Source: Candidatus Moranbacteria bacterium UBA2206 (GTDB taxonomy: Bacteria; Patescibacteriota; Minisyncoccia; Moranbacterales; UBA2206). Taken from it: a DNA stretch of 61,427 nt. A program made the position numbers and the translations under genes. The notes under the pieces are model-generated. The model worked only from the letters and a program-made list of their open reading frames with translations. It did no database searches and was not told where the DNA came from. Location of the stretch: positions 1 through 61,427 of the forward strand of contig DCUU01000065.1 of the NCBI GenBank assembly GCA_002328565.1, read 5' to 3'. This document shows, piece by piece, positions 23,361 through 32,700 of this stretch. How positions within the stretch are numbered: the stretch's first letter is position 1; the number at the start of each line of letters is the position of its first letter.

Positions 23361-23945
23361 TTATATTGTATCATACGCCTTCTCAATCGCTTGTATATTT
23401 TTGTCACAATTTTCTTTGCCTAGTTTTTTCTCAAAAATCCGCCTAAATTCTTCTATCATACTTTCCATTTTTACCACTCCCGAAACTTGCACAAATTTTC
23501 CCAAAATTACGGTATTGGGACGAGGTTGACCAATAATCGAAAGTGAAATTCCGCTCGCATCAATCGGGTGAATTTTTCCTTCAAATTTTCCACCTTTTTG
23601 AATTAGTTTTTCTCGCACTTCGTGTTCGGCCATTTTCGTGTTTATAATCAAAAACTCATCTTTGTCTAAATTGAAAGACACTTCCTGTGAGTCCAGAAGG
23701 GTGTCATCGAGCACTACCACCAAATCCGGATCAACGACCGGTTCATGCGTTCTAATTTCATGCTCAGAAATTCGCAAATATGTCTTAGTCGGCGCGCCGG
23801 ATCGCTCAGGTCCGAAACTTGGAAAAGCTTGAACGAATTTATCCTCGTGAGTTCCCGCTTGCGCCAAAATTTCCGCCGTCGTCTTTGCACCTTGTCCCCC
23901 ACGAGCAAAAAAAATAACTTCAAAAATATCTTTATGATTTTTCAT
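23361..23945 (-). CDS. porG: Pyruvate:ferredoxin oxidoreductase, gamma subunit
   Basis: The gamma domain begins FEVIFFARGGQGAKTTAEILA, the family signature, followed by SFGPERSGAPTKTYLRISEHEI and later GQPRPNTVILGKF. 194 aa. It is the first gene of the por operon, with an extended -10 promoter about 40 bases upstream of its ATG at 23945. Confidence 0.95.
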   Translation of the reverse strand: MKNHKDIFEVIFFARGGQGAKTTAEILAQAGTHEDKFVQAFPSFGPERSGAPTKTYLRISEHEIRTHEPVVDPDLVVVLDDTLLDSQEVSFNLDKDEFLIINTKMAEHEVREKLIQKGGKFEGKIHPIDASGISLSIIGQPRPNTVILGKFVQVSGVVKMESMIEEFRRIFEKKLGKENCDKNIQAIEKAYDTI

Positions 23946-23985
23946 AGATTACGAAATACTAAATTAATATGAAATTCGTAAATTT

Positions 23986-23991
23986 ATTATA
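23986..23991 (-). promoter_or_regulatory. Extended -10 promoter of the por operon
   Basis: The minus strand reads TGC-TATAAT, a perfect -10 with a TGn extension. The -35 region is AT-rich without a good hexamer. Confidence 0.65.
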
Positions 23992-24033
23992 GCACAAAAA
24001 TAAAATATTGAAAAAGATTATTTTTGTATTTTT

Positions 24034-24270
24034 TCCCACCCCATAAAATAAAGAATTATAATTGGGACTTTATCGCATTAATTCTTTTTGTATTCCATTC
24101 AGCCTTGCGAAACGTGCCACTATAAATTCGAGTGAGCTGGCGTTAAAAATTTACTCATTCGTGTCCTAAGTGGAGTTTAGTAAATTTAGCCAGCAAACGA
24201 AGAATTTATTGGCACATGAGCTCGGCTGAGAGTTCTTTTTGTTACTTTTTCTTGCGGAAAGAAAAAGTAA
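24034..24270. repeat. Structured block repeat, family F, copy 1
   Basis: Four blocks are shared with 35190-35405: caccccataaaataaagaa (i), ttcagccttgcgaaacgt (ii), gttaaaaatttactcatt (iii), and a final hairpin ttactttttctt / aagaaaaagtaa (iv). Here the order is i-ii-iii-iv. Arms gtgcca...ataaattc and gaatttattggcac make a hairpin of about 100 nt around block iii. No gene is seen in 24001-24367. Confidence 0.7.
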
Positions 24271-24321
24271 GGCTAAGTTTTTGAGAAAATAAAATCCATA
24301 AGGAGATTCTTATGAAAAAAT

Positions 24322-24348
24322 AAAAAACCCAAAAAATATGGGCTTTTT
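24322..24348 (-). terminator. Terminator of the DsbA-like gene
   Basis: aaaaaccc pairs with gggctttt; on the minus strand the stem is followed by six T residues. It is 20 bases past the stop at 24368. Confidence 0.75.
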
Positions 24349-24367
24349 AAAATATTTTCAATAATTT

Positions 24368-25381
24368 CTATTTCACCAATTGATCCTCAATATCTTTTTT
24401 CAAATCCTCCGCGCTAAGCGCTCCAGTTTCTACTTTGTCACCTACAAAAATTGTCGGCGTTCCCGTGATGCCAAAATTTTGCGCATCGCTAACATCAGCA
24501 TTAATTTTATCCTGGTATTTTTTGTTATCCAAGCAACCATTGAAATCATTAGTGTTAAGTCGAAGTGTTTTTGCGTATGATTTGAAACTAGCATTGTCTT
24601 TTGCTTCTCCCCATTGAGATTGTTTAGTATAAAGGATATCCGCATATTCCCAAAACTTTCCTTGTTCCTGTGCGCACATTGAAGCCAAAGCAGCACTTGA
24701 AGCCTGCGGATGAATTTCGCTCAGTGGAAATTGCTTAAAACTAAACAGAACTTTTTCCTGATAATTTTTCATCGTATCGCGAAGTGCTTTGTAGAAAACT
24801 TTGCAATATGGACATTGGAAATCAGAAAAAATAACCACCTTAACTTTAGCATCTTTGTTACCAAAGGTTGGGTCGCTCGAGCTTATCTGTGGTAATTCCA
24901 AATATTTCCCCACGGGCGCACCCAGCGCTTGCACATTCAAAACGTATTTGTCGCCCTTAGCATAAAATAGCGCCTGGGCCTCAGTATAAAATTCAGTTTG
25001 ATCAAGATTTTTGGCAAAGATGAAAGCTGGCAAAGTTTTGATTCCAAATTCGCTAATTAGATTTTTTCCTTGTTCGCTATCAAAACTTATTTTCTCTGCG
25101 CTAATTGTTGGTGAAACCCTTCGAAGCCAAGCCAAAATTTCTCCCGGGTCGCAAGCCTCGCAAGCGTCATCCGTAATGACAGAAATTGGCACGGCTAAAC
25201 TCTCATAGGCTACCCAAGTTTTTCCATTCGCTTCAAAAATATCAGATTTATTGAGATTTTTTTGCGAATAACCACTACTTTTTATAATTTGCCCGATGTC
25301 CACAAAAAGACTGCCCAAAAGAAGTCCGAACAAAAGAATTGCCAGAGAAATTAGATTTTTAATCTTATTTTTTTCTTCCAT
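24368..25381 (-). CDS. Membrane-anchored DsbA-like protein with two thioredoxin folds
   Basis: A signal anchor (LISLAILLFGLLLGSLFVDIG, about residues 10-30) is followed by two thioredoxin-like modules. The first (60-150) has a C74-x-x-C77 site (CEAC) and a TLPAF cis-Pro. The second is a DsbA/BDbD-type domain with CPYC at 190-193 and GTPTIFV cis-Pro. It is expected to oxidise or isomerise disulfides outside the membrane. It follows a one-helix protein gene by 21 bases. The tandem architecture is less usual than single-domain DsbA. Confidence 0.9.
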   Translation of the reverse strand: MEEKNKIKNLISLAILLFGLLLGSLFVDIGQIIKSSGYSQKNLNKSDIFEANGKTWVAYESLAVPISVITDDACEACDPGEILAWLRRVSPTISAEKISFDSEQGKNLISEFGIKTLPAFIFAKNLDQTEFYTEAQALFYAKGDKYVLNVQALGAPVGKYLELPQISSSDPTFGNKDAKVKVVIFSDFQCPYCKVFYKALRDTMKNYQEKVLFSFKQFPLSEIHPQASSAALASMCAQEQGKFWEYADILYTKQSQWGEAKDNASFKSYAKTLRLNTNDFNGCLDNKKYQDKINADVSDAQNFGITGTPTIFVGDKVETGALSAEDLKKDIEDQLVK

Positions 25382-25402
25382 AGTTTTAATATATTGAAAA
25401 AA

Positions 25403-25771
25403 TTAATTGCTACTTTCCGAACTTTCATCGCCAACATCTCCCTCACTTTGAATACTCTGCTCTCCGCCTGAGCCAGTTTCTAAATCTTTTTGCGCCTCAT
25501 CTTTTTGTTTTTGCAAAATATCTTTTTCAATCTTATTTATATCAAAATCGCTTTTCATAATTTTCATTTTATAATCATCATATCCAATCGTAATTCTTTT
25601 CACCGCTTCAGTCTTGAGAGCAATCCCAATCAAAATTCCCAAAATCAAAAACAACCCAAGTTCAATATAGAAATCGTATTTTCCCTTTTTCGGTTTTTCC
25701 ACTATCTCATCTTTCTCTTTCTCCAATTCGGAAGTCACCGCTTCTTGAATTTTTTCCTCATTATTTTCCAT
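25403..25771 (-). CDS. Single-helix membrane protein (122 aa)
   Basis: An acidic cytosolic N-terminus of about 35 residues, one helix (FYIELGLFLILGILIGIAL), and an extracellular part ending in a Ser/Gly/Glu-rich tail (QSEGDVGDESSESSN). It precedes the DsbA-like gene, so both are probably cotranscribed. No family is recognised; it might tether or present the thioredoxin-like partner. Confidence 0.7.
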   Translation of the reverse strand: MENNEEKIQEAVTSELEKEKDEIVEKPKKGKYDFYIELGLFLILGILIGIALKTEAVKRITIGYDDYKMKIMKSDFDINKIEKDILQKQKDEAQKDLETGSGGEQSIQSEGDVGDESSESSN

Positions 25772-25792
25772 ACCACTAGGCTACCACACATC

Positions 25793-25815
25793 AAAAAACC
25801 CCGCAATCTTGCGGG
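25793..25815 (-). terminator. Second terminator after the purine operon
   Basis: cccgcaa pairs with ttgcggg; on the minus strand it is followed by GG and six T residues. It stands between the purine operon and the 122-aa gene. Confidence 0.85.
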
Positions 25816-25840
25816 ATTTATGGTTTATGGCGTAATAAAA

Positions 25841-25865
25841 CACTGACGAAAAAATTCCGTCAGTG
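25841..25865 (-). terminator. First terminator after the purine operon
   Basis: cactgacg (25841-25848) pairs with cgtcagtg (25858-25865), followed on the minus strand by TTTTATT. It is 31 bases past the purCE stop and is backed up by the next hairpin. Confidence 0.75.
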
Positions 25866-25896
25866 CTTAAAAATATCATTCCCCTAAAGATCCATC

Positions 25897-27219
25897 TTAG
25901 ATATCCATTTGTTCAATGGTATATTGTCTATGCATATAAACTATTGGATTTTTCTGCGCCAAAATATTAAGTGCGACTAAAACAGCATTTTTTGGTGACA
26001 ACACCGTCACCATTGGAACATTACTAGGCATCCTGAGACTACTCCAAACATCTTCAGAAAATTTTTCAGTAGTCATCGGCACTCCAACAACCGGCCATGT
26101 TGTTCTAGTAGACAATATTGGACCAAGACCATTAGACATACCCACAAAAGCGAGAATAACTCCTCCACTAGAATATTGCGTAAAAACCTTCTCTAGTCTA
26201 TCTAACGATAAATTAGTTGACTTATGACCAGACAAAGTTATCTCCTCAATAGAAATATTGTCTAATTTTTTAATTTGAGACATATCAGGAAACTCATCGC
26301 TATCTGATCCTCGCCACATCACTAAAGCCTGTTTAGGTATTCTAAAGTTTTGCGAAAGCTCAGCAACAAAACCATATTTTTTTTCGACTTCATCTAATTT
26401 TTCACCTTGTCTAAATGCTTCCTTGCTCAATTCTTGCCAATTAGCATCCCGAAGCCTCCAGCTATCATTGTCAATAACATCCGCTACCACAAGATTGCCT
26501 TTTCTATCCAATCCGTATTCTATTTTCATATCAATAATTCTATAGCCTAAAATATTCCAAGCGCCTTCAAGAACTAAAAATACTTTTCTACTCATATCAT
26601 CAATCTCTTTTGTCATCCTTGTTAAGCCATTTGGAAAAATTCCTTTAGCCTCTATAGTTTTTCCCAAGACAGCTTCCTCTTCCCATTTCGGTTTTTTAGA
26701 ATGATATAAATTCCAGTTATTTTCAAAAGGATTGTCGATAAATGGATCTTCCTCCCCTTTTTTAGGATCGAGTCCCTTTAATATTTTTATTCCCTTATAA
26801 TTTACTAATTCTCCCTTAGTGGTTTTTAGAAAAAATTCTATAACTAATTTATGAAATCTATGCGGAAGTTCTTCTTTATTTACTAATTCAGGATGTCTTT
26901 TTAGAAAACTACCTACAGCAAAACGCCTAGGCACAACTTCCAATGGAATCATTTCACAACTCGGAGCAACAAATTGATTGGCGGATATTTGTTTTTCGAA
27001 AGCCACCGGTATCCCTGCTTTTTTTAATAATTCAAAAACTCTACAAGTAACCGTAGTGGCATGCTCGGCTTTAGTTTTAAATTGCTTAGTAAAAGATGGG
27101 TCATCAAAAGCGGTAATATCATTTTTATTTTCAATAATTACCAAGTTCGGCTTATCCTTGACTTTCCAAACTATTTTGGTTTTACCCTCGTTTAATTTGG
27201 ATCCTTTTTTGTAGTCCAT
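25897..27219 (-). CDS. Bifunctional SAICAR synthetase / AIR carboxylase (PAICS type)
   Basis: Residues 1-285 are PurC (LNEGKTKIVWKV; EVVPRRFAVGSFLKRHP; LVVADVIDNDSWRLRD). Residues about 290-440 are a PurE domain: ALVMWRGSDSDEF, FVGMSNGLGPILS, then DVWSSLRMPSNVPMVTVLSP. This second half resembles animal class II PurE, which carboxylates AIR directly with CO2 and needs no PurK. No purK is in the operon. The gene order and fusion match vertebrate PAICS rather than separate bacterial enzymes. Last gene of the purine operon. Confidence 0.93.
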   Translation of the reverse strand: MDYKKGSKLNEGKTKIVWKVKDKPNLVIIENKNDITAFDDPSFTKQFKTKAEHATTVTCRVFELLKKAGIPVAFEKQISANQFVAPSCEMIPLEVVPRRFAVGSFLKRHPELVNKEELPHRFHKLVIEFFLKTTKGELVNYKGIKILKGLDPKKGEEDPFIDNPFENNWNLYHSKKPKWEEEAVLGKTIEAKGIFPNGLTRMTKEIDDMSRKVFLVLEGAWNILGYRIIDMKIEYGLDRKGNLVVADVIDNDSWRLRDANWQELSKEAFRQGEKLDEVEKKYGFVAELSQNFRIPKQALVMWRGSDSDEFPDMSQIKKLDNISIEEITLSGHKSTNLSLDRLEKVFTQYSSGGVILAFVGMSNGLGPILSTRTTWPVVGVPMTTEKFSEDVWSSLRMPSNVPMVTVLSPKNAVLVALNILAQKNPIVYMHRQYTIEQMDI

Positions 27220-27223
27220 ATTT

Positions 27224-28663
27224 TTAAATTAATTTATTAGAAATTTTTTTAGCATTTTTTATTATTTCTAAGGATTTTTTTTTGGCATCACCGATATAAT
27301 TTTGTGGATTTTTAAATAATTTCAATATCTCCGGTTCAATTTTTGATATTAATATTTTTATTTTTTTATCCTTCTTAGCCATATCATTCAATACATCAAT
27401 CATAGAACACTTTTTTTTCTGCGCCTCGGGAACTAGTTCATGGTTAACTAATTCATGCGCATCACCAGAATAACCAGCCATTTGCAACGCAATATATAGC
27501 GGTTCTGCCAAAATGACATTAGCATTTTTTTGAAAATTCAACTTACATATTTCTTCATTAATTGACAATCTTTCCAGAAATGTCTCCCCTGATTTATTTT
27601 CTTTAAGTAGAGTGTTTAGCTGTTGCTGAAGATTTATCAAAATTATTGGATAATCTCTCATCATTGAACTTCCAACTAAATCACGCTGATGTTCACTGAT
27701 AAAATTATCTAGAACTTTTCCAAATTCATTTTTATTTCGCAACCACATACCCTCTAAGTTTTCAAAATTAATTGGGTTTCTTTTGTGCGCCATAGTAGAT
27801 GACCCAACCTGTCCTTTTTCAAATGATTCCACTATTTCACCTATTTCACTTCTCATTAGATGTCGAGCATCTCTTCCAAATTGCCCCAAGACTGCCGACA
27901 AGCTAATACAAGAAAAAAGAAAATATCCTAATTGCTCTGGGGGTAGTATTTGCGTGCTAATGGGAGCCGGTTTTAGATTCAATTTTTCTAAAAGTTTTTT
28001 TTCAAAATCATTTTGAGATTTTTTAAAAGAAAAACCCAGTCCAAACTGAGCATTGTGTGCGCCAACTGCTCCTGATATTTTTCCTGTTAAATTATCACAA
28101 AAATAATCTAACTTTTCCCAATTATAAACAACTCTATTTAATATCGTCGCCAACCAAAAACCTACCGTAATCGGCAAGGCGTGTTGGCCGTGCGTTCTCC
28201 CTATTTGAATTTTTCCTGAATTTTCCTCAACTAATTTTGAAAAAATATCAACCACCCTACCAAGAGATGGCTTGATAGAAATTTCGTAAGCTTCTCTAAA
28301 TTGCAAAATTCTAGCTGTATCCAAAGCATCGTAGCTAGTTAGTGGTATATGCACCCATCGAGCAACATCTTTATCAAGAATTTTTTGAGCGCATCTTACC
28401 CACGCTCGAATATCATGATGGGTTATTTCTCTTTCTACTATATCTACCTCTGAAGTTTTTATATTAAGTAATTTTTGCTTAACTTCTCTTGTTAATTTTT
28501 TGAAATCTTTCAGCGGAATTATTTTCATCTCACCTAGCGTTTCCAGTGCTGCTATCTCAACCTGAGCTACTTTTTTATATAAATTATCATATCCAAAAAC
28601 TGGAATCATTTGTTTTGGTTGATATCTGGGATTTCCAGGTAGCATTGTGTTTAAATTTTCCAT
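27224..28663 (-). CDS. purB: Adenylosuccinate lyase
   Basis: ATG at 28663 (MENLNTMLPGNPRYQPKQM) preferred over the TTG at 28684 that overlaps purM. The fumarase/aspartase superfamily signature GSSTMAHKRNPINFE (loop with the catalytic Ser) and THGQHALPITVG with the catalytic His are present. About 479 aa. It converts SAICAR to AICAR and also acts later in AMP formation. It lies between purM and purCE with a five-base gap to purCE. Confidence 0.96.
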   Translation of the reverse strand: MENLNTMLPGNPRYQPKQMIPVFGYDNLYKKVAQVEIAALETLGEMKIIPLKDFKKLTREVKQKLLNIKTSEVDIVEREITHHDIRAWVRCAQKILDKDVARWVHIPLTSYDALDTARILQFREAYEISIKPSLGRVVDIFSKLVEENSGKIQIGRTHGQHALPITVGFWLATILNRVVYNWEKLDYFCDNLTGKISGAVGAHNAQFGLGFSFKKSQNDFEKKLLEKLNLKPAPISTQILPPEQLGYFLFSCISLSAVLGQFGRDARHLMRSEIGEIVESFEKGQVGSSTMAHKRNPINFENLEGMWLRNKNEFGKVLDNFISEHQRDLVGSSMMRDYPIILINLQQQLNTLLKENKSGETFLERLSINEEICKLNFQKNANVILAEPLYIALQMAGYSGDAHELVNHELVPEAQKKKCSMIDVLNDMAKKDKKIKILISKIEPEILKLFKNPQNYIGDAKKKSLEIIKNAKKISNKLI

Positions 28664-28676
28664 AAAAAATGAATCG

Positions 28677-29702
28677 TTATTCAAAAATTACCTCGCCATT
28701 GCCTTTTATAATTTCTCCTATCAATATTCCTTCTTTTATTTTTTCTTTTGAAACTGCAATAAGCCCAATTCCGCAGTTGAAAGTTCTTAGCATTTCATAA
28801 TCAGAAACATTTCCTGTTTTTTGTATTAGATCAAAAATAGCAGGACGTTTCCAGGAATCTTTTTTTATTTTAATTGCGCATCCTTTTGGTAAAATTCTAG
28901 GAGGATTTTCTACTAACCCCCCGCCTGTGATGTGAGCAAAACCTTCAATTTTATATAATGAAATTAATTTTTTTATAATCTTTATATAAATTTTTGTAGG
29001 AGTAAGCAACTCTTCTCCTAAAGGCTTAGAAAGACCGCTAAATTTGGAATTTAGAATTTTTTTCGCTCTTGTTCTATCCTTAAAATTAATCCCAAATATT
29101 TTTCTTACCAAGCTATAGCCATTTGAATGAACCCCGGAAGAGGCAAAGCCATAAACCTTCATACCAGGTTTTATATTTTCTCCAAGGATTAAATCCTTTT
29201 TCGATTCTGCAAATCCCGTAGCAAACCCTGCTAAATCATATTCCTCCTCAGTATATACATCTGGCATTTCTGCCATCTCTCCACCCATTAGAGCGCACTC
29301 GCAATCATGGCAACCCTTAATTATACCATTTACTATTTTTTCAGTTCTTTTTGGTAGTTGCTTTCCCATAGCAATATAATCCAAAAAAATAGCAGGCATC
29401 ACACCAATAACGGCTAAATCATTAACGCTCATCGCTACTAAATCAATTCCTATCGTATCGTGTTTATTCATAAGACAAGCTAAAACTAACTTCGTTCCAA
29501 CGCCATCAGTAGAAGAAGCAACTATTTTTCCTCCTTTTAACTCCGCCACTCCACCAAAAGACCCAATTTTAGTCAAAACTTTACCGGGAAAATATTTGAA
29601 AGTTTTATGCACATTTTTTTTAATGAGATCGACTGCCAAATTTCCCGCACTAATATCCACCCCACTATTAGCATAAGTTATTTTTTTATCATTTTTTTTC
29701 AT
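28677..29702 (-). CDS. purM: AIR synthetase (phosphoribosylformylglycinamidine cyclo-ligase)
   Basis: Start at the ATG 29702 (MKKNDKKITYANSGVDISAGN). Family motifs include SSTDGVGTKLVLA, DLVAMSVNDLAVIGV, GGEMAEMPDVY and HITGGGLVENPPRILP. 341 aa, full length. It closes FGAM to AIR with ATP. The start codon overlaps the last codons region of purL by a few bases, so the two are translationally coupled. Confidence 0.97.
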   Translation of the reverse strand: MKKNDKKITYANSGVDISAGNLAVDLIKKNVHKTFKYFPGKVLTKIGSFGGVAELKGGKIVASSTDGVGTKLVLACLMNKHDTIGIDLVAMSVNDLAVIGVMPAIFLDYIAMGKQLPKRTEKIVNGIIKGCHDCECALMGGEMAEMPDVYTEEEYDLAGFATGFAESKKDLILGENIKPGMKVYGFASSGVHSNGYSLVRKIFGINFKDRTRAKKILNSKFSGLSKPLGEELLTPTKIYIKIIKKLISLYKIEGFAHITGGGLVENPPRILPKGCAIKIKKDSWKRPAIFDLIQKTGNVSDYEMLRTFNCGIGLIAVSKEKIKEGILIGEIIKGNGEVIFE

Positions 29703-29704
29703 AA

Positions 29705-32700
29705 TTATTTTTTTTGACACCAATTATAAGCATTTTGAAACATTTTAAGCCAAGGAGAAACTTTCAGTTTCTTTTTCATATCTTCAGGCATATAGGCCCA
29801 TTGCCACTTGAGAAAAGCTCTTTCAGGATGAGGCATCATTGCTAAGTGTCTTCCGTCTGGCGAACACAGGGCAGCGATACCGTTTATCGATCCGTTGGGA
29901 TTGAAAGGATATTTTTCTGTTGCTTTTCCTTCATCATCGCAATAAGCTAGCGAAGTCAAATTTTGTCTAATCGTTTGCTGATAGATTTTTTTATCTGGAA
30001 AAATAAATTGCCCTTCTCCATGTGCCACCCAAATTCCCAACACAGAGTCTTCCATACCCTGAAACATAATTGCTGGACTAGGATTTATTTTTACACTTAA
30101 CCATCTTGATTCAAATCTACTTGATTTATTTTTGATAAGACGGGGTTGTTTTTTAGTTTCAATTCCTTTCCATGGAACCCACCCAATTGAAGTCATTAAT
30201 TGACATCCATTACAAACCCCCAAAGAAAAAGTTTCTGATCTTTTATAAAAATCATTAAACATTTTCACTAATTTTTTACTGTATTTTATAGAAGATGCCC
30301 AACCCTTAGCGCTACCAAAGACATCGGCGTAAGAAAATCCTCCCACAAAGGCAACGCCTCTAAACTTTTTCAAATCAACTCTCCCTTCCAAAAGATCTGC
30401 CATAGAAACATCCCACACCTCGAATCCTGCCATATGAAAAGAACTTGCCATTTCCCTATCTCCGTTGCTACCTTCTTCACGCAAAATTGCGACTTTCGGT
30501 TTATTTTTAATATTTCCAGATTTTTTGTCAGCTTTTGGCACAAAATTTATTTGATATTTTTGCCCTAATCGCTTGAAAATATTTTCTTTTTCTTCTAGCG
30601 CTACCTGAGGATTTGTTTGTAATCTATTCAATTGATACGACGTTTCTTCCCAGATTCTTCGTAATTTATTACTTTCTTTTTCTAATATTTTTTTGTCATT
30701 ATATTGAATTTTTATAAGATCAGCTTTTTCCGTTTTTCCCAATAGTCTAGTAATTTTTTCTAAGCCGAATTTATGAATTATTTTTCTAAAATGTTCTTTT
30801 TTATTTTTTTCTATTTCCATAACATACCCAAGCTCTTCGTTAAAAAAGAAAGCGAATGAATCTTTCTTGTTTTTAACTTTCAAATCCAATCCGCAATTTC
30901 CAGCAAATGCCATTTCCAAAACAGTTGTGATCACTCCTCCATCAGACCTATCGTGACCTGAAAGCAAAACATTTTCATCTATCATTAACTGCACTGCTTG
31001 GAAAAAATTCTTAAGAATTTTTGATTTTTCTACATCCGGACATTCATTTCCAATTTGACTCAGAATCTGAGCCAGTGCCGAACCACCCAATCTGCATCTA
31101 TCTTCACCTAAATCTATAAACCAAAGTTCACTATCTCCTGGTTTTTTTATATCTGGAGTGATGACTTTTTCAATATTTGGAACAGAAGCATAAGCAGAGA
31201 TTACTAGCTGACCAGGAGATTTAACTATTTCTTTTCCCACCTTAGCAGCCATAGATAAACTATCTTTTCCTCCATCAATTGCAATGCCGAGCTCAATCAT
31301 AAAATCACGAGTGGCGCAGGCAGCTTCATAAACCTTTGATCCTTCACCTGGTAGTTTCGCTGGCCACATCCAATTTCCTGAACATTTTATACTTTCTAAA
31401 GAAGAAATTCTAGCTGAAACAATATTAGTCAGAGCTTCCCCAACTGACATTCTAGCTCCAGCTTCAGAATCAATCAGCATCTTAATCGGTTGTTCCCCAA
31501 TTGATATGGCGGCACCAGTTTTTCCAAAATGGCTTTGAGCAATAACTGAAACATCCGAAACTGGCAAATCCAAAGGTCCACAGCACTGTTGTCTAGCAAT
31601 AAGCCCAGTGACACTTCTATCAACCTTAGAAACTAAAAATCTTTTTGAACATACTGATGGTAATTTCAAAACATTTCCCAGGGCTTTTTCGAAAGATAAT
31701 TTTTTAGGAATTTTCAATTTAGGAAAATTCATTTTCATTTTTTCATCCCTAAATTCTTTTTGAGGCATTTTTCCTAAAATCTTAGCAAGTTCCAAATTTA
31801 CCGGATAAGAATTGTCAGATTCATCATGAACAATAATTCTTCCATCTCCTGTTATTCTACCCAGAACTTCAAAATCAGATTTTTCTCTTTGGCAAATTTT
31901 TTCAAATTTTTTCAAATCCTTTGGATAAATAAGCAAAGCATTTCTTTCTTGGTATTCCGCTCCCCAAATTTCTAAAACTGACATCGTTTCATCTCCCAAT
32001 TTTATTTTTCTTATTTCTATCTTCCCTCCAGCAGGTTCGATAATTTCCGTTAGAACATTACATGGGCCACCAGCCCCTTGATCATGAATGCTTATTATTG
32101 GATTTTCTTTTCCCATTTCTGAACATGCCCTAATCACTCTATTCATTTTTTGTTCCAATTCGGCATCGCCTCTTTGTACCGCGTTAAAATCTAATTCTGC
32201 TTTATTTTCCCCCTGGATCATGCTAGAAGCTGCGCCACCCCCCATACCAATCCGATAAGCTGGACCTCCAACCTGAATAATTAGCATATCTTTTTCGGGA
32301 TTGCCCTTTTTAATATGTACGTTTTCAATTTGTCCCACTCCACCACTAAATAATATCGGCTTATTCCATTCTCGTCTTTCTCCGCCCGGTAATAACATCC
32401 CAAAAGAACGATTAAATCCTTGGATCATTGGTTCCCCAAATTTATTTCCATAATCAGAAGCCCCATTACTTGCATCAATTTGTATTTTTTGAGGAGAAGC
32501 TAAATTTTCCGGATATTTAAATTTCTTATTCTCCCATGGCAAATTATAACCATGGATATTTAAATTTCCCACGCAATAACCGGATGTTCCCGCAACAACC
32601 AACCCACCTCTGCCAGTTCCTTGAACATCCCTTATTCTTCCGCCCGCTCCAGTTTCAGCACCAGGAAACGGAGCAACTCCAGTAGGAAAATTATGTGTTT

